Source of the DNA: DASZVN01 sp035547055
GTDB taxonomy: Bacteria; Pseudomonadota; Alphaproteobacteria; Rhizobiales; Methylopilaceae
Assembly: GCA_035547055.1 (NCBI GenBank)
Contig: DASZVN010000185.1
Span: 1-22,426 of the forward strand
DNA length: 22,426 nucleotides
Reading direction: 5' to 3'
In this document: positions 10,385 to 17,608 of the stretch, piece after piece
Layout of the letters: every line of letters begins with the position of its first letter
How positions within the stretch are numbered: the stretch's first letter is position 1
Notes under the pieces: generated by a model
The model's database searches: none
Told to the model about the DNA's origin: nothing
Seen by the model: only the letters and a program-made list of their open reading frames with translations
Position numbers and translations under genes: made by a program

Positions 10385-10882
10385 ATGAGCGGCGGCCGGA
10401 TCGGCATTTTCGTCGCCACCATGACCGGGCTCGCCGAGCTCTGTGCCGACGAGGCGAGCGATGCGCTCGCCGCGCAGGGCATCAGGGCCGAGGTGCGCCT
10501 GATGGACGGGCTCGACGCCGGCGCGATCGATGGGCTTGACGTGATCGTCGTCGTCTCCTCGACCTACGGCCAGGGCGACGTTCCCGACAACGGCCAGCAT
10601 TTCTTCGATGCGCTCCAGGACAGCGGCACCCTTGCCGACAGGCGCTTCGCCGTGTTCGGGCTCGGCGACCGCACCTATGCCGACACCTTCTGCAACGGCG
10701 GCGCGCAGTGGGACCGCCTGCTCGAAGAGAAGGGCGCGACGCGCCTCCTGCCGTTCGAGCGCCACGACGCTTCCGCCGGTACCATGGCCGAGGACGTGGC
10801 GGTCGAATGGGCGAAGCGGCTTGCGCCGCTGCTCGCCGCGGCTGGCGGCGAGATTGCCGCTACCTCGGATCTTCCGGCCTGA
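10385..10882 (+). CDS. Flavodoxin-domain protein (MioC/CysJ-type FMN domain)
   Basis: This is a 165-residue single-domain flavodoxin. The N-terminal strand GRIGIFVATMTGLAE is the FMN-phosphate loop (TxTG type), SSTYGQGDVPDNGQ (about 58-71) is the first isoalloxazine loop, and FGLGDRTYADTFCNGGAQWD (about 95-114) is the second, as in the FMN domains of sulfite reductase and P450 reductase. It carries electrons by FMN in the cytoplasm. The closeness to boxC on a shared divergent promoter suggests, but does not prove, an electron-transfer role for the diiron BoxB. Its 3' end overlaps the end of the opposite lipoprotein gene by 23 bp. The ribosome site is weak (GGACAGG). Confidence 0.85.
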   Translation: MSGGRIGIFVATMTGLAELCADEASDALAAQGIRAEVRLMDGLDAGAIDGLDVIVVVSSTYGQGDVPDNGQHFFDALQDSGTLADRRFAVFGLGDRTYADTFCNGGAQWDRLLEEKGATRLLPFERHDASAGTMAEDVAVEWAKRLAPLLAAAGGEIAATSDLPA

Positions 10883-11495
10883 GGCCATCCGCCAGCGCGC
10901 GATCGAAGCGCGCGAGCGCACGCTCCACCGGCACCGCCGCCGGCGATGGCGTCGCCAGCACGAGATGATCGAGCGCGACCCGGTAGGCCGCCGCGCGCGC
11001 GCGGAGGACGCCGAGCGTCCGCTCGATGACGGCCGCGTTGTCGGCCATGCGCCCCGCGAGCGCGGCCCCTTCGGCACCCGAGACGGGGACATAGCCCTCG
11101 GCCGCCACGCGAATGCGGTCGCGTGCCGCGACGGTTCTCGCGGCCGGCAGGAACTGGACCAGGCGCGTATGGTCGGAGGCAATGTCGTCGCCGAGGCGGG
11201 CGAAGCGGGATTCGCTCGATGCGGTCGCTCCGCCGATCAGGCGCTCGGCATAGAGCCTGGGATCGGCGGCGAGCGGCGGCAACGCGTCGGCGAAGGGCGA
11301 GGTCGAAACCGCAAGCTCGGACCCACGCCTGCGAAGATCCTGCTCGGCGTCGGTGAGCGGCAGCGGGACGCCGGCCACCACCGGCACCGGCGATGCCGGG
11401 CTCTCCAGCACCGGCCGCGCCCGGCCGAAATCGGTGTCCTGGCAGGCCGCGACCGACAGCGCAGCGGCGAGAGCCGGAAGAAGCGCGGCCCTCAG
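10860..11495 (-). CDS. Putative lipoprotein of unknown function, probable CTG start
   Basis: The recognisable frame has no ATG, GTG or TTG before a GTG at 11411, yet the reading upstream of that GTG continues as a good lipoprotein signal: from CTG 11495 it is (M)RAALLPALAAALSVAAC, with one Arg, a hydrophobic core and a lipobox Cys at residue 18. That CTG overlaps the TGA of the preceding small ORF as CTGA, like the common ATGA overlap. I therefore take CTG 11495 as start, giving 211 residues. The mature part is helical and rich in Ala and charged residues (TDAEQDLRRRGSELAVSTSP onward), with no enzyme motif; I do not recognise the family. If the GTG were used the protein would be 183 residues and lose the signal. 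It is likely periplasmic and membrane-tethered. Confidence 0.65.
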   Translation of the reverse strand: MRAALLPALAAALSVAACQDTDFGRARPVLESPASPVPVVAGVPLPLTDAEQDLRRRGSELAVSTSPFADALPPLAADPRLYAERLIGGATASSESRFARLGDDIASDHTRLVQFLPAARTVAARDRIRVAAEGYVPVSGAEGAALAGRMADNAAVIERTLGVLRARAAAYRVALDHLVLATPSPAAVPVERALARFDRALADGLRPEDPR

Positions 11496-11686
11496 GACGG
11501 CTGCACCCGGCGGTCCGGCTCGCCCTGCCCTTCCGCAATGCGCGGCGGCACCACGGCTTCGGCGCGCTCGTAACGGACGCCGGTGAAGAGCAGAATATCG
11601 GCCGGCCCGTGCGCCACCGGCGGCTGTACGCCCGTGGACCGCCGTCGCGGCGAAAACTGGAGCAGCGTGCCCATAGTCGGCTCCAT
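11492..11686 (-). CDS. Small conserved hypothetical protein (64 aa)
   Basis: The ATG at 11686 (MEPTMG) or at 11674 (MGTLLQFSP) gives 64 or 60 residues. A run of five G (GGGGGT) is well spaced before the first. The sequence starts with a short hydrophobic-basic piece (MGTLLQFSPRRR) and holds the block ADILLFTGVRYERAEAVVPP, which I remember as a recurrent small hypothetical protein of Hyphomicrobiales (family name not known to me). There is no signal peptide or cysteine. Its stop codon overlaps the CTG start of the lipoprotein gene, so the two probably form a coupled pair. A 6-bp hairpin (CCCGCC/GGCGGG, 11701-11716) sits in the 5' leader just upstream of the ribosome site. Confidence 0.6.
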   Translation of the reverse strand: MEPTMGTLLQFSPRRRSTGVQPPVAHGPADILLFTGVRYERAEAVVPPRIAEGQGEPDRRVQPS

Positions 11687-11764
11687 GTCGTACCCCCGAT
11701 CCCGCCCCGTGGCGGGCGTAGGCCTCCCGTTGTTGCCCTCCAGTGAGCCGACCCCATCGTTAAC

Positions 11765-11792
11765 GAAAAATGAAAGCGGGCGCCTCGCCCGC
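11765..11792 (-). terminator. Rho-independent terminator after the DUF1491 gene
   Basis: Read on minus, a GCGGGCG/CGCCCGC stem of 7 bp with a 3-nt loop (11776-11792) is followed directly by TTTCATTTTT. It lies about 37 nt past the stop of the DUF1491 gene and separates the kinase operon from the small-ORF/lipoprotein pair. Confidence 0.8.
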
Positions 11793-11828
11793 GAAGGCGC
11801 CGCCGCTGTTGCAGCCGTGCCGCACCAG

Positions 11829-12173
11829 CTAGGCGACGAGGTCGAGGAAATGGCGGCCCTGGCGGTCCTCGATCTCGAGGATCCAGAGGTCGGGATCGAA
11901 GTCCATCTCGCGCCGCAGCTTGGCCTCGACCGCCTCGGGCTCGGAAGCCTCCGGCCCGACCATCGTGAAGCGGCGGTCGGAGACCTCCGCCTCGTCCGCC
12001 ATCGCCGCCTGCGGCGCCGGGCCGAACAGCGTGCGGGTGCCGTCGAGCCGGTCGAGCACGACGAAGATCGCGCCGGCTTCCGCCGCGCCGCGCCGCCGCA
12101 CCACCGCGTAGATCGCGGCGGAATGACAGCGCCGGATGAAGGCGGCGGCCCAGATGGCGGAGGTGACGCGCAT
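11829..12173 (-). CDS. DUF1491 family protein
   Basis: This 114-residue protein matches what I know of DUF1491, an alphaproteobacterial family of unknown function. It starts MRVTSAIWAAAFIRRC, then AIYAVVRRRGAAEAGAIFVV and LDRLDGTRTLFGPAPQ, and closes with FDPDLWILEIEDRQGRHFLD. It looks like a small cytoplasmic alpha/beta domain without membrane segments. An in-frame upstream ATG at 12209 would add 12 unconserved residues; the MRVTSAIW start fits the family. It is the third gene after the histidine kinase and the peptidoglycan-binding protein (45-bp gap) and is followed by a clear terminator, so it ends that operon. Confidence 0.82.
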   Translation of the reverse strand: MRVTSAIWAAAFIRRCHSAAIYAVVRRRGAAEAGAIFVVLDRLDGTRTLFGPAPQAAMADEAEVSDRRFTMVGPEASEPEAVEAKLRREMDFDPDLWILEIEDRQGRHFLDLVA

Positions 12174-12218
12174 CGGCGACCAGTGACCAGCAAACGGTCG
12201 CGAGATCAACCCGCGGGT

Positions 12219-12710
12219 CTAGCGCCCGCGCAGGGCGCGAAGCAGGGCCTCGCTCGGCTGGCCGGTCGGGGCCAGGCCGGCGGCGACCTGGAAGCTGAGG
12301 ATGGCCGCGCCGGTCTTCGGGCCGAGCTCGCCGTCGACCTTGTCGCGATAGACGCCGCGGCGCTTGAGCTCGGTCTGGATCGCCGTGATCAGCGACTGGT
12401 TCGGCGCCTCGGTCCGCGCCGGCGCGGGAACGGCCTCGGCTGCCGGCATCGCGGTCTCGCGTGCCGGCAGCGGCGCGACCGCCGGTGCGGCAGGACGCGG
12501 CACCGGACGGGCCACCGGCGCCGGCTCGGCAGCCTGGCGCGGCGCCGCGGCGCGGTGGTGGACATTTGCCTGCAGCGCCAACGCGTTGACGATGATGCCA
12601 ACCGCCAGCGCGCCGGCCAGCACGGCAGCGGCCGAATCCAGCGGGCGGCGAAGCGCGACGGCAACCGCCGCGCTCCGAAGGCCGCGGCCCTCTTCGCGCC
12701 GATGGGGCAT
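12219..12710 (-). CDS. Membrane-anchored peptidoglycan-binding-domain protein
   Basis: This is a 163-residue protein. A single hydrophobic segment at about 27-47 (DSAAAVLAGALAVGIIVNAL) follows a basic N-terminus, then a Pro/Ala-rich linker (about 50-105), then a PG_binding_1-like domain: LITAIQTELKRRGVYRDKVDGELGPKTGAAILSFQ..GLAPTG. The predicted topology is inner-membrane anchor with the binding domain in the periplasm. AGGGG before the ATG at 12710 supports that start, 25 nt after the kinase stop; GTG 12743, overlapping the kinase stop, is the alternative. The co-transcription with a sensor kinase hints that wall state could be part of the sensed signal (inference). Confidence 0.8.
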   Translation of the reverse strand: MPHRREEGRGLRSAAVAVALRRPLDSAAAVLAGALAVGIIVNALALQANVHHRAAAPRQAAEPAPVARPVPRPAAPAVAPLPARETAMPAAEAVPAPARTEAPNQSLITAIQTELKRRGVYRDKVDGELGPKTGAAILSFQVAAGLAPTGQPSEALLRALRGR

Positions 12711-12735
12711 GCGGGCCCCTGCCCGCTCCACCGCC

Positions 12736-14538
12736 TCACGCACTTTGCTTGACCCTCTCGATGTCGTCGCTCCAGGCTGCCGTCTCGGGCGGGATGGCCG
12801 GGGCGGCCGCGATGCCCGGCGGAACCAGCGGCAGACGCACGGTGACGCGGGTGCCGATGCCGGGCGTGCTGGCAATCGTGAAACCGCCGCCATGCAGCTC
12901 GGCCAGGCCCTTCACCACCGAGAGGCCGAGGCCGGTGCCTTCGTAGGGCCGGTCGTAGGACGAGCGGACCTGGAAGAACGGCGCGCCGAGGCGCGGCAGG
13001 TCTTCGGCGGCGATGCCGACGCCGGTGTCGGATACCGTGAGCAGCATCGCCTCGCCGTCGCGGGCCGCGCCGACCGTGACGTGGCCCCCGGGCCGGCAGA
13101 ACTTGATCGAGTTGGAGATCAGGTTCAGCAGGATCTGCTTGCAGGCGCGCTGGTCGGCGACGAGGTCGGGCAGCCCGTCGGCGAGGTCCGTCTCGATCTG
13201 GACGCCGCCCTCTGCCGCCTTCAGCGCCAGGAGCTTGACGCAGCCCGCCACCAGCGGCTCGAGCGCCAGCGGCTCGGGCAGGATGGTGAAGCTGCCGGCC
13301 TCGATCTTCGACATGTCGAGGATGCCGTTGACGACCGAAAGGAGATGCTGGCCCGACTGGTGGATCAGGCCGGCATATTCGCGGCGGCGGGCCTCGTCGA
13401 GCGGCGGCGCCATGGTGCCCGACAGCATCTCGGAAAAGCCGATGATGGCGTTGAGCGGCGTCCTCAGCTCATGGCTCATGGTGGCGAGGAAACGGCTCTT
13501 GGCGGCATTGGCGCGGTCGGCCTCGCGCCGCGCCTCGACCAGTTCCTCCTCGCGGGCCTTGCGCTCGCCGATGTCACGGGTGATGGCGACGACCAGGTAG
13601 CGCCCGTCGCCGCCGTCTGACGCCGCAGCCCCCCGGATCGGCGCGGCGCGCATCTCGACCCAGGCGAAGCGCGGCGGCCCGGCCTCGCGCCCGGCGGTGC
13701 CTTGGCGCAGGCGGAATTCGACGCCGGCTGCGGCCCCGCCGCCGGCGCGCGCGAGCGCGGCGAGGAACGCCGGCCGGTCGGCCACGTGCACGCGCTGGAA
13801 CAGGCCTTGTCCGAGGAGAGAGGCAGCCTCGGTGCCGACCGCGGTATCGGCGGAGAGCGAGGCGGTGAGCACAGCGCCGTTCGACCCATGCTGGGTGATG
13901 AGGTCGCTGACGCTCTCCGCGACCCGCCGGCGCTCCTCGTCCTCGGCATGGCTGGCCGCGATCGCGATACCCGCGAGGCGCTCGCGCGCCCGGAACAGCA
14001 GCGCTCCATAAACCGTCATCGCAGCGAGGCCAAAACCCGCCAGCCCGAGGAGAAAGGGATGCGACCCGCCTTGGCCGGCGGACAGGCGGACGGCGATCAG
14101 GACCGCCGCGGTCACTGCCGCCAAGCCGGCGGCCGGCACCACCGCGCGGTTCGCGCCGATCAACGCGGCCTGGACCGGCGGCAGCAGGAGCCAGGCGACC
14201 GCGAGCATCCCCGTGCCGCCCCCGGAGATGGCCACGATCGCTGTCGCGGCCGCAATCGCGGCGGCTGATAGGAGATTCGCCCGCACCAGATCGTGCCGGC
14301 GGAGAAAGTCGCGCGCCACGAGGAGCGGCACGACCGGCCAGGCCAGGAGCAGCATCGCGAGGCCGGCCGGAGCCGGGTGGGCAAGAAGCACGAAGGGAAT
14401 CGCGGCAAAGCCGAGCAGCCCGGCGGCCAGGTGCCAGAGGACGAACAGCGCCTGCGGCGCGGTGCCGCCGTCGAGCCCGGGCGCGATGCCGCGGACCAGC
14501 GCCGCGACATGATCCCGAACCGCGGATGAGTAAGCCAT
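12736..14538 (-). CDS. Membrane PAS-domain sensor histidine kinase, DivJ-like
   Basis: This is a 600-residue protein. Residues 28-185 hold about six hydrophobic helices; a PAS-like region spans about 205-320; a short coiled-coil linker (ERKAREEELVEARREADRAN) leads to the H-box FLATMSHELRTPLNAIIGFSE with phospho-acceptor His356. Then come the N-box ILLNLISNSIKF (N472, N476), G1 SDTGVGIA (D504), F-box APFFQV and G2 EGTGLGLS (534-540), so a full kinase core is present. There is no receiver domain. The size (DivJ of Caulobacter is about 597 aa, recalled) and the layout of multi-helix membrane part + PAS + HisKA resemble the cell-cycle kinase DivJ, but many alphaproteobacterial kinases share it. 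GGAGAG lies before the ATG at 14538. It starts an operon with the peptidoglycan-binding and DUF1491 genes. Confidence 0.88.
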   Translation of the reverse strand: MAYSSAVRDHVAALVRGIAPGLDGGTAPQALFVLWHLAAGLLGFAAIPFVLLAHPAPAGLAMLLLAWPVVPLLVARDFLRRHDLVRANLLSAAAIAAATAIVAISGGGTGMLAVAWLLLPPVQAALIGANRAVVPAAGLAAVTAAVLIAVRLSAGQGGSHPFLLGLAGFGLAAMTVYGALLFRARERLAGIAIAASHAEDEERRRVAESVSDLITQHGSNGAVLTASLSADTAVGTEAASLLGQGLFQRVHVADRPAFLAALARAGGGAAAGVEFRLRQGTAGREAGPPRFAWVEMRAAPIRGAAASDGGDGRYLVVAITRDIGERKAREEELVEARREADRANAAKSRFLATMSHELRTPLNAIIGFSEMLSGTMAPPLDEARRREYAGLIHQSGQHLLSVVNGILDMSKIEAGSFTILPEPLALEPLVAGCVKLLALKAAEGGVQIETDLADGLPDLVADQRACKQILLNLISNSIKFCRPGGHVTVGAARDGEAMLLTVSDTGVGIAAEDLPRLGAPFFQVRSSYDRPYEGTGLGLSVVKGLAELHGGGFTIASTPGIGTRVTVRLPLVPPGIAAAPAIPPETAAWSDDIERVKQSA

Positions 14539-14609
14539 GCGACGCCACTCTCCGGCCGCGTTGCCCGCGCCGTTGGTGCCCCTGAGACGTCGACCATGGC
14601 AGACGCCCC

Positions 14610-14624
14610 TTAAACGAACCCTAA
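14610..14624 (-). promoter_or_regulatory. Candidate CtrA-type site upstream of the kinase gene
   Basis: The plus-strand sequence is TTAA-N7-CTAA (on minus TTAG-N7-TTAA), one base from the CtrA full box TTAA-N7-TTAA. It lies 72-86 nt before the kinase start codon and about 130 nt before the opposite DUF5330-like gene, in the only non-coding stretch here. In DNA this GC-rich such an AT-rich spaced pair is uncommon, but one mismatch keeps it tentative. Confidence 0.35.
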
Positions 14625-14754
14625 GCGGCGCACGTCCGGCCGCGGAGAGCGAACGGCGCGGCGGATTTGAGCCGCATTTGCGACAATTCGAACGAATGCC
14701 TTGGCGCGGGATTAGGTCGCTGCGGGCTATCACGGCCGGCGAAGGGACATTTCC

Positions 14755-15111
14755 ATGCGCTTCCTGTTCCGCGCCGCATTCTGGCTCCTGGTGATGTCGG
14801 CGATCATTCCCGCCCGGGGCGGCGCCGGCGCCGGCACGGGGCCGAGCTTCGGCGACACGCTGACCCACAGCCTCGCCGCGGCCGGCGAGGCGGTTTCGTC
14901 GTGGTGCAGCGGCGAGCCGGGCGACTGCCTCGTCCTCGCGCGGGCGGGTGCCGGTGCGGTCCAGCGCGTTGCCGCGGCCGCAAACACGGCAGCCCCTGCC
15001 CAGCCCGCGCCGCCGGTGACGGTAACCGGGCCGGCCGCCCCGCCGGTTCCGGAAGCGACGGCAGCCGTCCCGTTCCCTGCGGCGCGCCCGCCGCGCCTCG
15101 GCCGGAGCTGA
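14755..15111 (+). CDS. Small exported protein, DUF5330-like
   Basis: This is a 118-residue protein. The N-terminus MRFLFRAAFWLLVMSAIIPA is a signal peptide or single anchor; the central part (GDTLTHSLAAAGEAVSSWCSGEPGDCLVLARA) carries two Cys seven residues apart (WCSGEPGDC), likely a disulfide in the periplasm; the tail is Ala/Pro-rich. This matches my memory of DUF5330 proteins of Hyphomicrobiales (short, exported, FWL start, Cys pair), whose function is unknown. GAAGGGA precedes the ATG at 14755. It is followed by sufE after 37 bp, so the two may be co-transcribed. Confidence 0.65.
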   Translation: MRFLFRAAFWLLVMSAIIPARGGAGAGTGPSFGDTLTHSLAAAGEAVSSWCSGEPGDCLVLARAGAGAVQRVAAAANTAAPAQPAPPVTVTGPAAPPVPEATAAVPFPAARPPRLGRS

Positions 15112-15148
15112 ACATCCGGCCTTTGGCGAACGGCCGCGCCGGCGCTAT

Positions 15149-15595
15149 ATGCAGGCCATGGCAACCGGCGCCCCCGCCATCGCGGATATCGACGAAGCGT
15201 TCTCGCTGCTCGACGAGTGGGAGGACCGCTACCGCTATCTGATCGAGCTCGGCCGCGAGCTCGCGCCGATGTCCGAGAGCGGCCATTCGCCCGAGCACAA
15301 GGTGCAGGGCTGCGTCAGCCAGGTCTGGCTCGAGACCGATGTCGGGCGCGACGCCGGCCCGCCGGTGCTGAGCTTCCGCGCCGACAGCGATTCGCACCTC
15401 GTGCGGGGTCTTCTCGCCGTCCTCCTCGCGCTCTATTCCGGCCGGCCTGCCGCCGACATCCTCGCCATAGACGCGGCCGCGGCGATGCAGCGGCTCGGGC
15501 TCAGCGAGCATCTGACGCCGCAGCGCTCCAACGGCATGCGCTCGGTGGTGGCGCGCATCCGCCGCGATGCCGAGCAGGCGATGGCCACGGCGTGA
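15149..15595 (+). CDS. sufE: Fe-S cluster assembly sulfur acceptor SufE
   Basis: This 148-residue protein has the SufE fold. The sulfur-accepting cysteine is Cys55 in HKVQGCVSQVWLE, the signature of the family, which takes persulfide from the SufS cysteine desulfurase and passes it to SufBCD. Other typical blocks are LLDEWEDRYRYLIELGREL, FRADSDSHLVRGLLAVLLALYSG and LTPQRSNGMRSVV. ATG 15149 and ATG 15158 are both in frame; the second (MATGAP) is equally likely because neither has a strong ribosome site. No other suf genes are in the window, as is common for stand-alone sufE in this order. It ends 7 bp from the convergent TMEM175-type gene. Confidence 0.93.
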   Translation: MQAMATGAPAIADIDEAFSLLDEWEDRYRYLIELGRELAPMSESGHSPEHKVQGCVSQVWLETDVGRDAGPPVLSFRADSDSHLVRGLLAVLLALYSGRPAADILAIDAAAAMQRLGLSEHLTPQRSNGMRSVVARIRRDAEQAMATA

Positions 15596-15602
15596 CCGCC
15601 GC

Positions 15603-16211
<609 letters not shown>

Positions 16212-16278
16212 GCTGCCCTCCCCTTCAGGCCTTTTCTTAATCGACAGCCGGCGACCGGCACCAAGTCTCGTGTCGCGG

Positions 16279-16617
16279 TTACGGACCGAGCTGCAAGAGA
16301 GCCGCAAGGCGGCCGCGCACCTGGCGCAGCGTCTCGGCCGGGACGCGTTCGACGAAGCGAAAGCCACGCATCGTCCTGTCGACGCTGCGCACCTGGTCGA
16401 CAAGGATCGCCCCGTGCGTCTTGGCATCTGCGGGCAGCTCGACCTCGGTGCTCCAGCCCCTCACGCGACTCGTGATTGGGCAGACGACCGCGCGCGGCGA
16501 GACTTCATGAAACGATCGATCCGTCAGAACGAGCGCAGGGCGATGGCCAAGCTGCTCGGTACCGCGGCCCGGGTTGAAGTCCACCCAGACGATGTCACCG
16601 ACGTCGATGATCGACAT
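16279..16617 (-). CDS. mazF: MazF/PemK-type endoribonuclease toxin
   Basis: This is a 112-residue protein with the MazF core: GDIVWVDFNPGRGTEQLGHRPALVL at the N-terminus, AVVCPITSRVRGWSTEVELP in the middle and THGAILVDQVRSVD after it. The catalytic Arg/Thr region (RPALVLTD, CPIT) is intact. MazF cuts single-stranded mRNA at short motifs and is neutralised by MazE. The ATG at 16617 lies inside the mazE gene (23-nt overlap), so synthesis depends on antitoxin translation, as in standard mazEF pairs. The sequence shows no damage, so the system is probably active. Confidence 0.92.
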   Translation of the reverse strand: MSIIDVGDIVWVDFNPGRGTEQLGHRPALVLTDRSFHEVSPRAVVCPITSRVRGWSTEVELPADAKTHGAILVDQVRSVDRTMRGFRFVERVPAETLRQVRGRLAALLQLGP

Positions 16618-16927
16618 AGTTGCCCGTCGCTTCGTCGAACACGATGTCACCGCGAGAATAGTCGTCGTCGATGATCTCTGCGCCGACATCCGCCCCCCAA
16701 TCGACGATCGACGGACCGTTCTCGGGACCACGCCCGCGCATTTCCTCCACCATCTCTGCAAGCGTCGGAATATTACTGGCGGAAGCCCGCGGCTCGAGGC
16801 GAAGCGCACCGCCCTCATCGAGCACCATGTCAGCGGCACTTCCCTCGGCAAGTCCCGCCTCTGCGGCCAAGGTTCGCGGGATCCGCACTGCGAGGCTGTT
16901 GCCCCATTTCGCGACTCTTACCTTCAT
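16595..16927 (-). CDS. mazE: MazE-type antitoxin (AbrB fold)
   Basis: This is a 110-residue protein. Residues 1-45 form the swapped-hairpin AbrB DNA-binding domain (MKVRVAKWGNSLAVRIPRTL..AGLAEGSAADMVLDEGGALRL). The acidic C-terminal half (about 65-105, DWGADVGAEIIDDDYSRGD) is the flexible part that blocks the toxin. It is longer than classic MazE of about 82 residues. It binds its own promoter with MazF in known systems. AAGGGA precedes the ATG at 16927, and a 24-bp palindrome sits directly upstream. Confidence 0.92.
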   Translation of the reverse strand: MKVRVAKWGNSLAVRIPRTLAAEAGLAEGSAADMVLDEGGALRLEPRASASNIPTLAEMVEEMRGRGPENGPSIVDWGADVGAEIIDDDYSRGDIVFDEATGNYVDHRRR

Positions 16928-16938
16928 CGCCGTTCCCT

Positions 16939-16962
16939 TCGGATAGACATGTGTATATCCGA
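16939..16962. promoter_or_regulatory. Palindromic operator of mazEF
   Basis: This is a 24-bp imperfect palindrome with outer arms TCGGATA and TATCCGA (7 bp, perfect) and an inner pairing around ACATGT. It ends 11 nt before the mazE start and touches the ribosome site. Position and symmetry fit the autoregulatory site of a MazE/MazF complex. It also contains the AT-rich stretch (TATACA on minus) most likely to be the -10 element. Confidence 0.65.
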
Positions 16963-17008
16963 AAATTGCGGAACTCGGAAGCGCATCTCCTTCCGCCTCG
17001 GCAGCCCG

Positions 17009-17608
17009 TCACAGCACCATCGGCACGATGCTGGCGACGAGGAGCAGCGCCATCACGATGTTGAACGCGCGTACCCGGCCGGGTTCGCGCAGGAACTCGC
17101 GGAGCAGGTGGCCGAAGCCGGCCCAGGTCGAGACGGACGGGAGGTTGACCAGCGCGAATACCGCGGTGACCACGAGGACGTCGGCAACGAGGTGCCCCGG
17201 CCGCACGTAGAGCGCCATCGCCGCGAGCGCGATCACCCAGGCCTTGGGGTTGACCCATTGGAAGGCGAAAGCCTGCCAGAAGGTCATCGGCCGCCCGCCT
17301 GTCCGGCCGCCTTCGCCCGGGCTGCCGGCGGTGGCGATGCGCCAGGCGAGCCAGAGCATGTAGAGCGCGCCCGCGACCTTGAGCGCCGTTCCCGCCGCCG
17401 GGACCGCCGCGAACACGGCGCCGACGCCGAGTCCGCTCGCGAGGAGGAGCAGCGAGAAGCCGGCGAAGATGCCGAAGAGATGCGGGATGGTCCGGAGAAA
17501 GCCGAAGTTCAGGCCGGAGGGCGTCAGCATGATGTTGTTGGGGCCGGGCGTGATCGACCCGACGAAGGCGAACGCGGCCAGACCGGCGAGCGCGTTCGCC
17601 GCAATCAT
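17009..17608 (-). CDS. LysE/RhtB family exporter
   Basis: This is a 199-residue membrane protein with about six helices. The N-terminal signature FVGSITPGPNNIMLTPSGLNFG is that of LysE/RhtB exporters, which pump amino acids or related small molecules out of the cell. FQWVNPKAWVIALAAMA (about 120-136) is the second conserved block. The start ATG at 17608 overlaps the ilvH stop by one base (TGATG), so it is translationally coupled to ilvH and forms the third gene of the ilvB operon. This context suggests export of branched-chain amino acids or a pathway intermediate (inference). Confidence 0.87.
   Translation of the reverse strand: MIAANALAGLAAFAFVGSITPGPNNIMLTPSGLNFGFLRTIPHLFGIFAGFSLLLLASGLGVGAVFAAVPAAGTALKVAGALYMLWLAWRIATAGSPGEGGRTGGRPMTFWQAFAFQWVNPKAWVIALAAMALYVRPGHLVADVLVVTAVFALVNLPSVSTWAGFGHLLREFLREPGRVRAFNIVMALLLVASIVPMVL

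Noticed and set aside
16980..17008. Terminator after the LysE-type gene
   Set aside because: The only stem (GGAAG/CTTCC) is 5 bp and the following T-run is short and distant.
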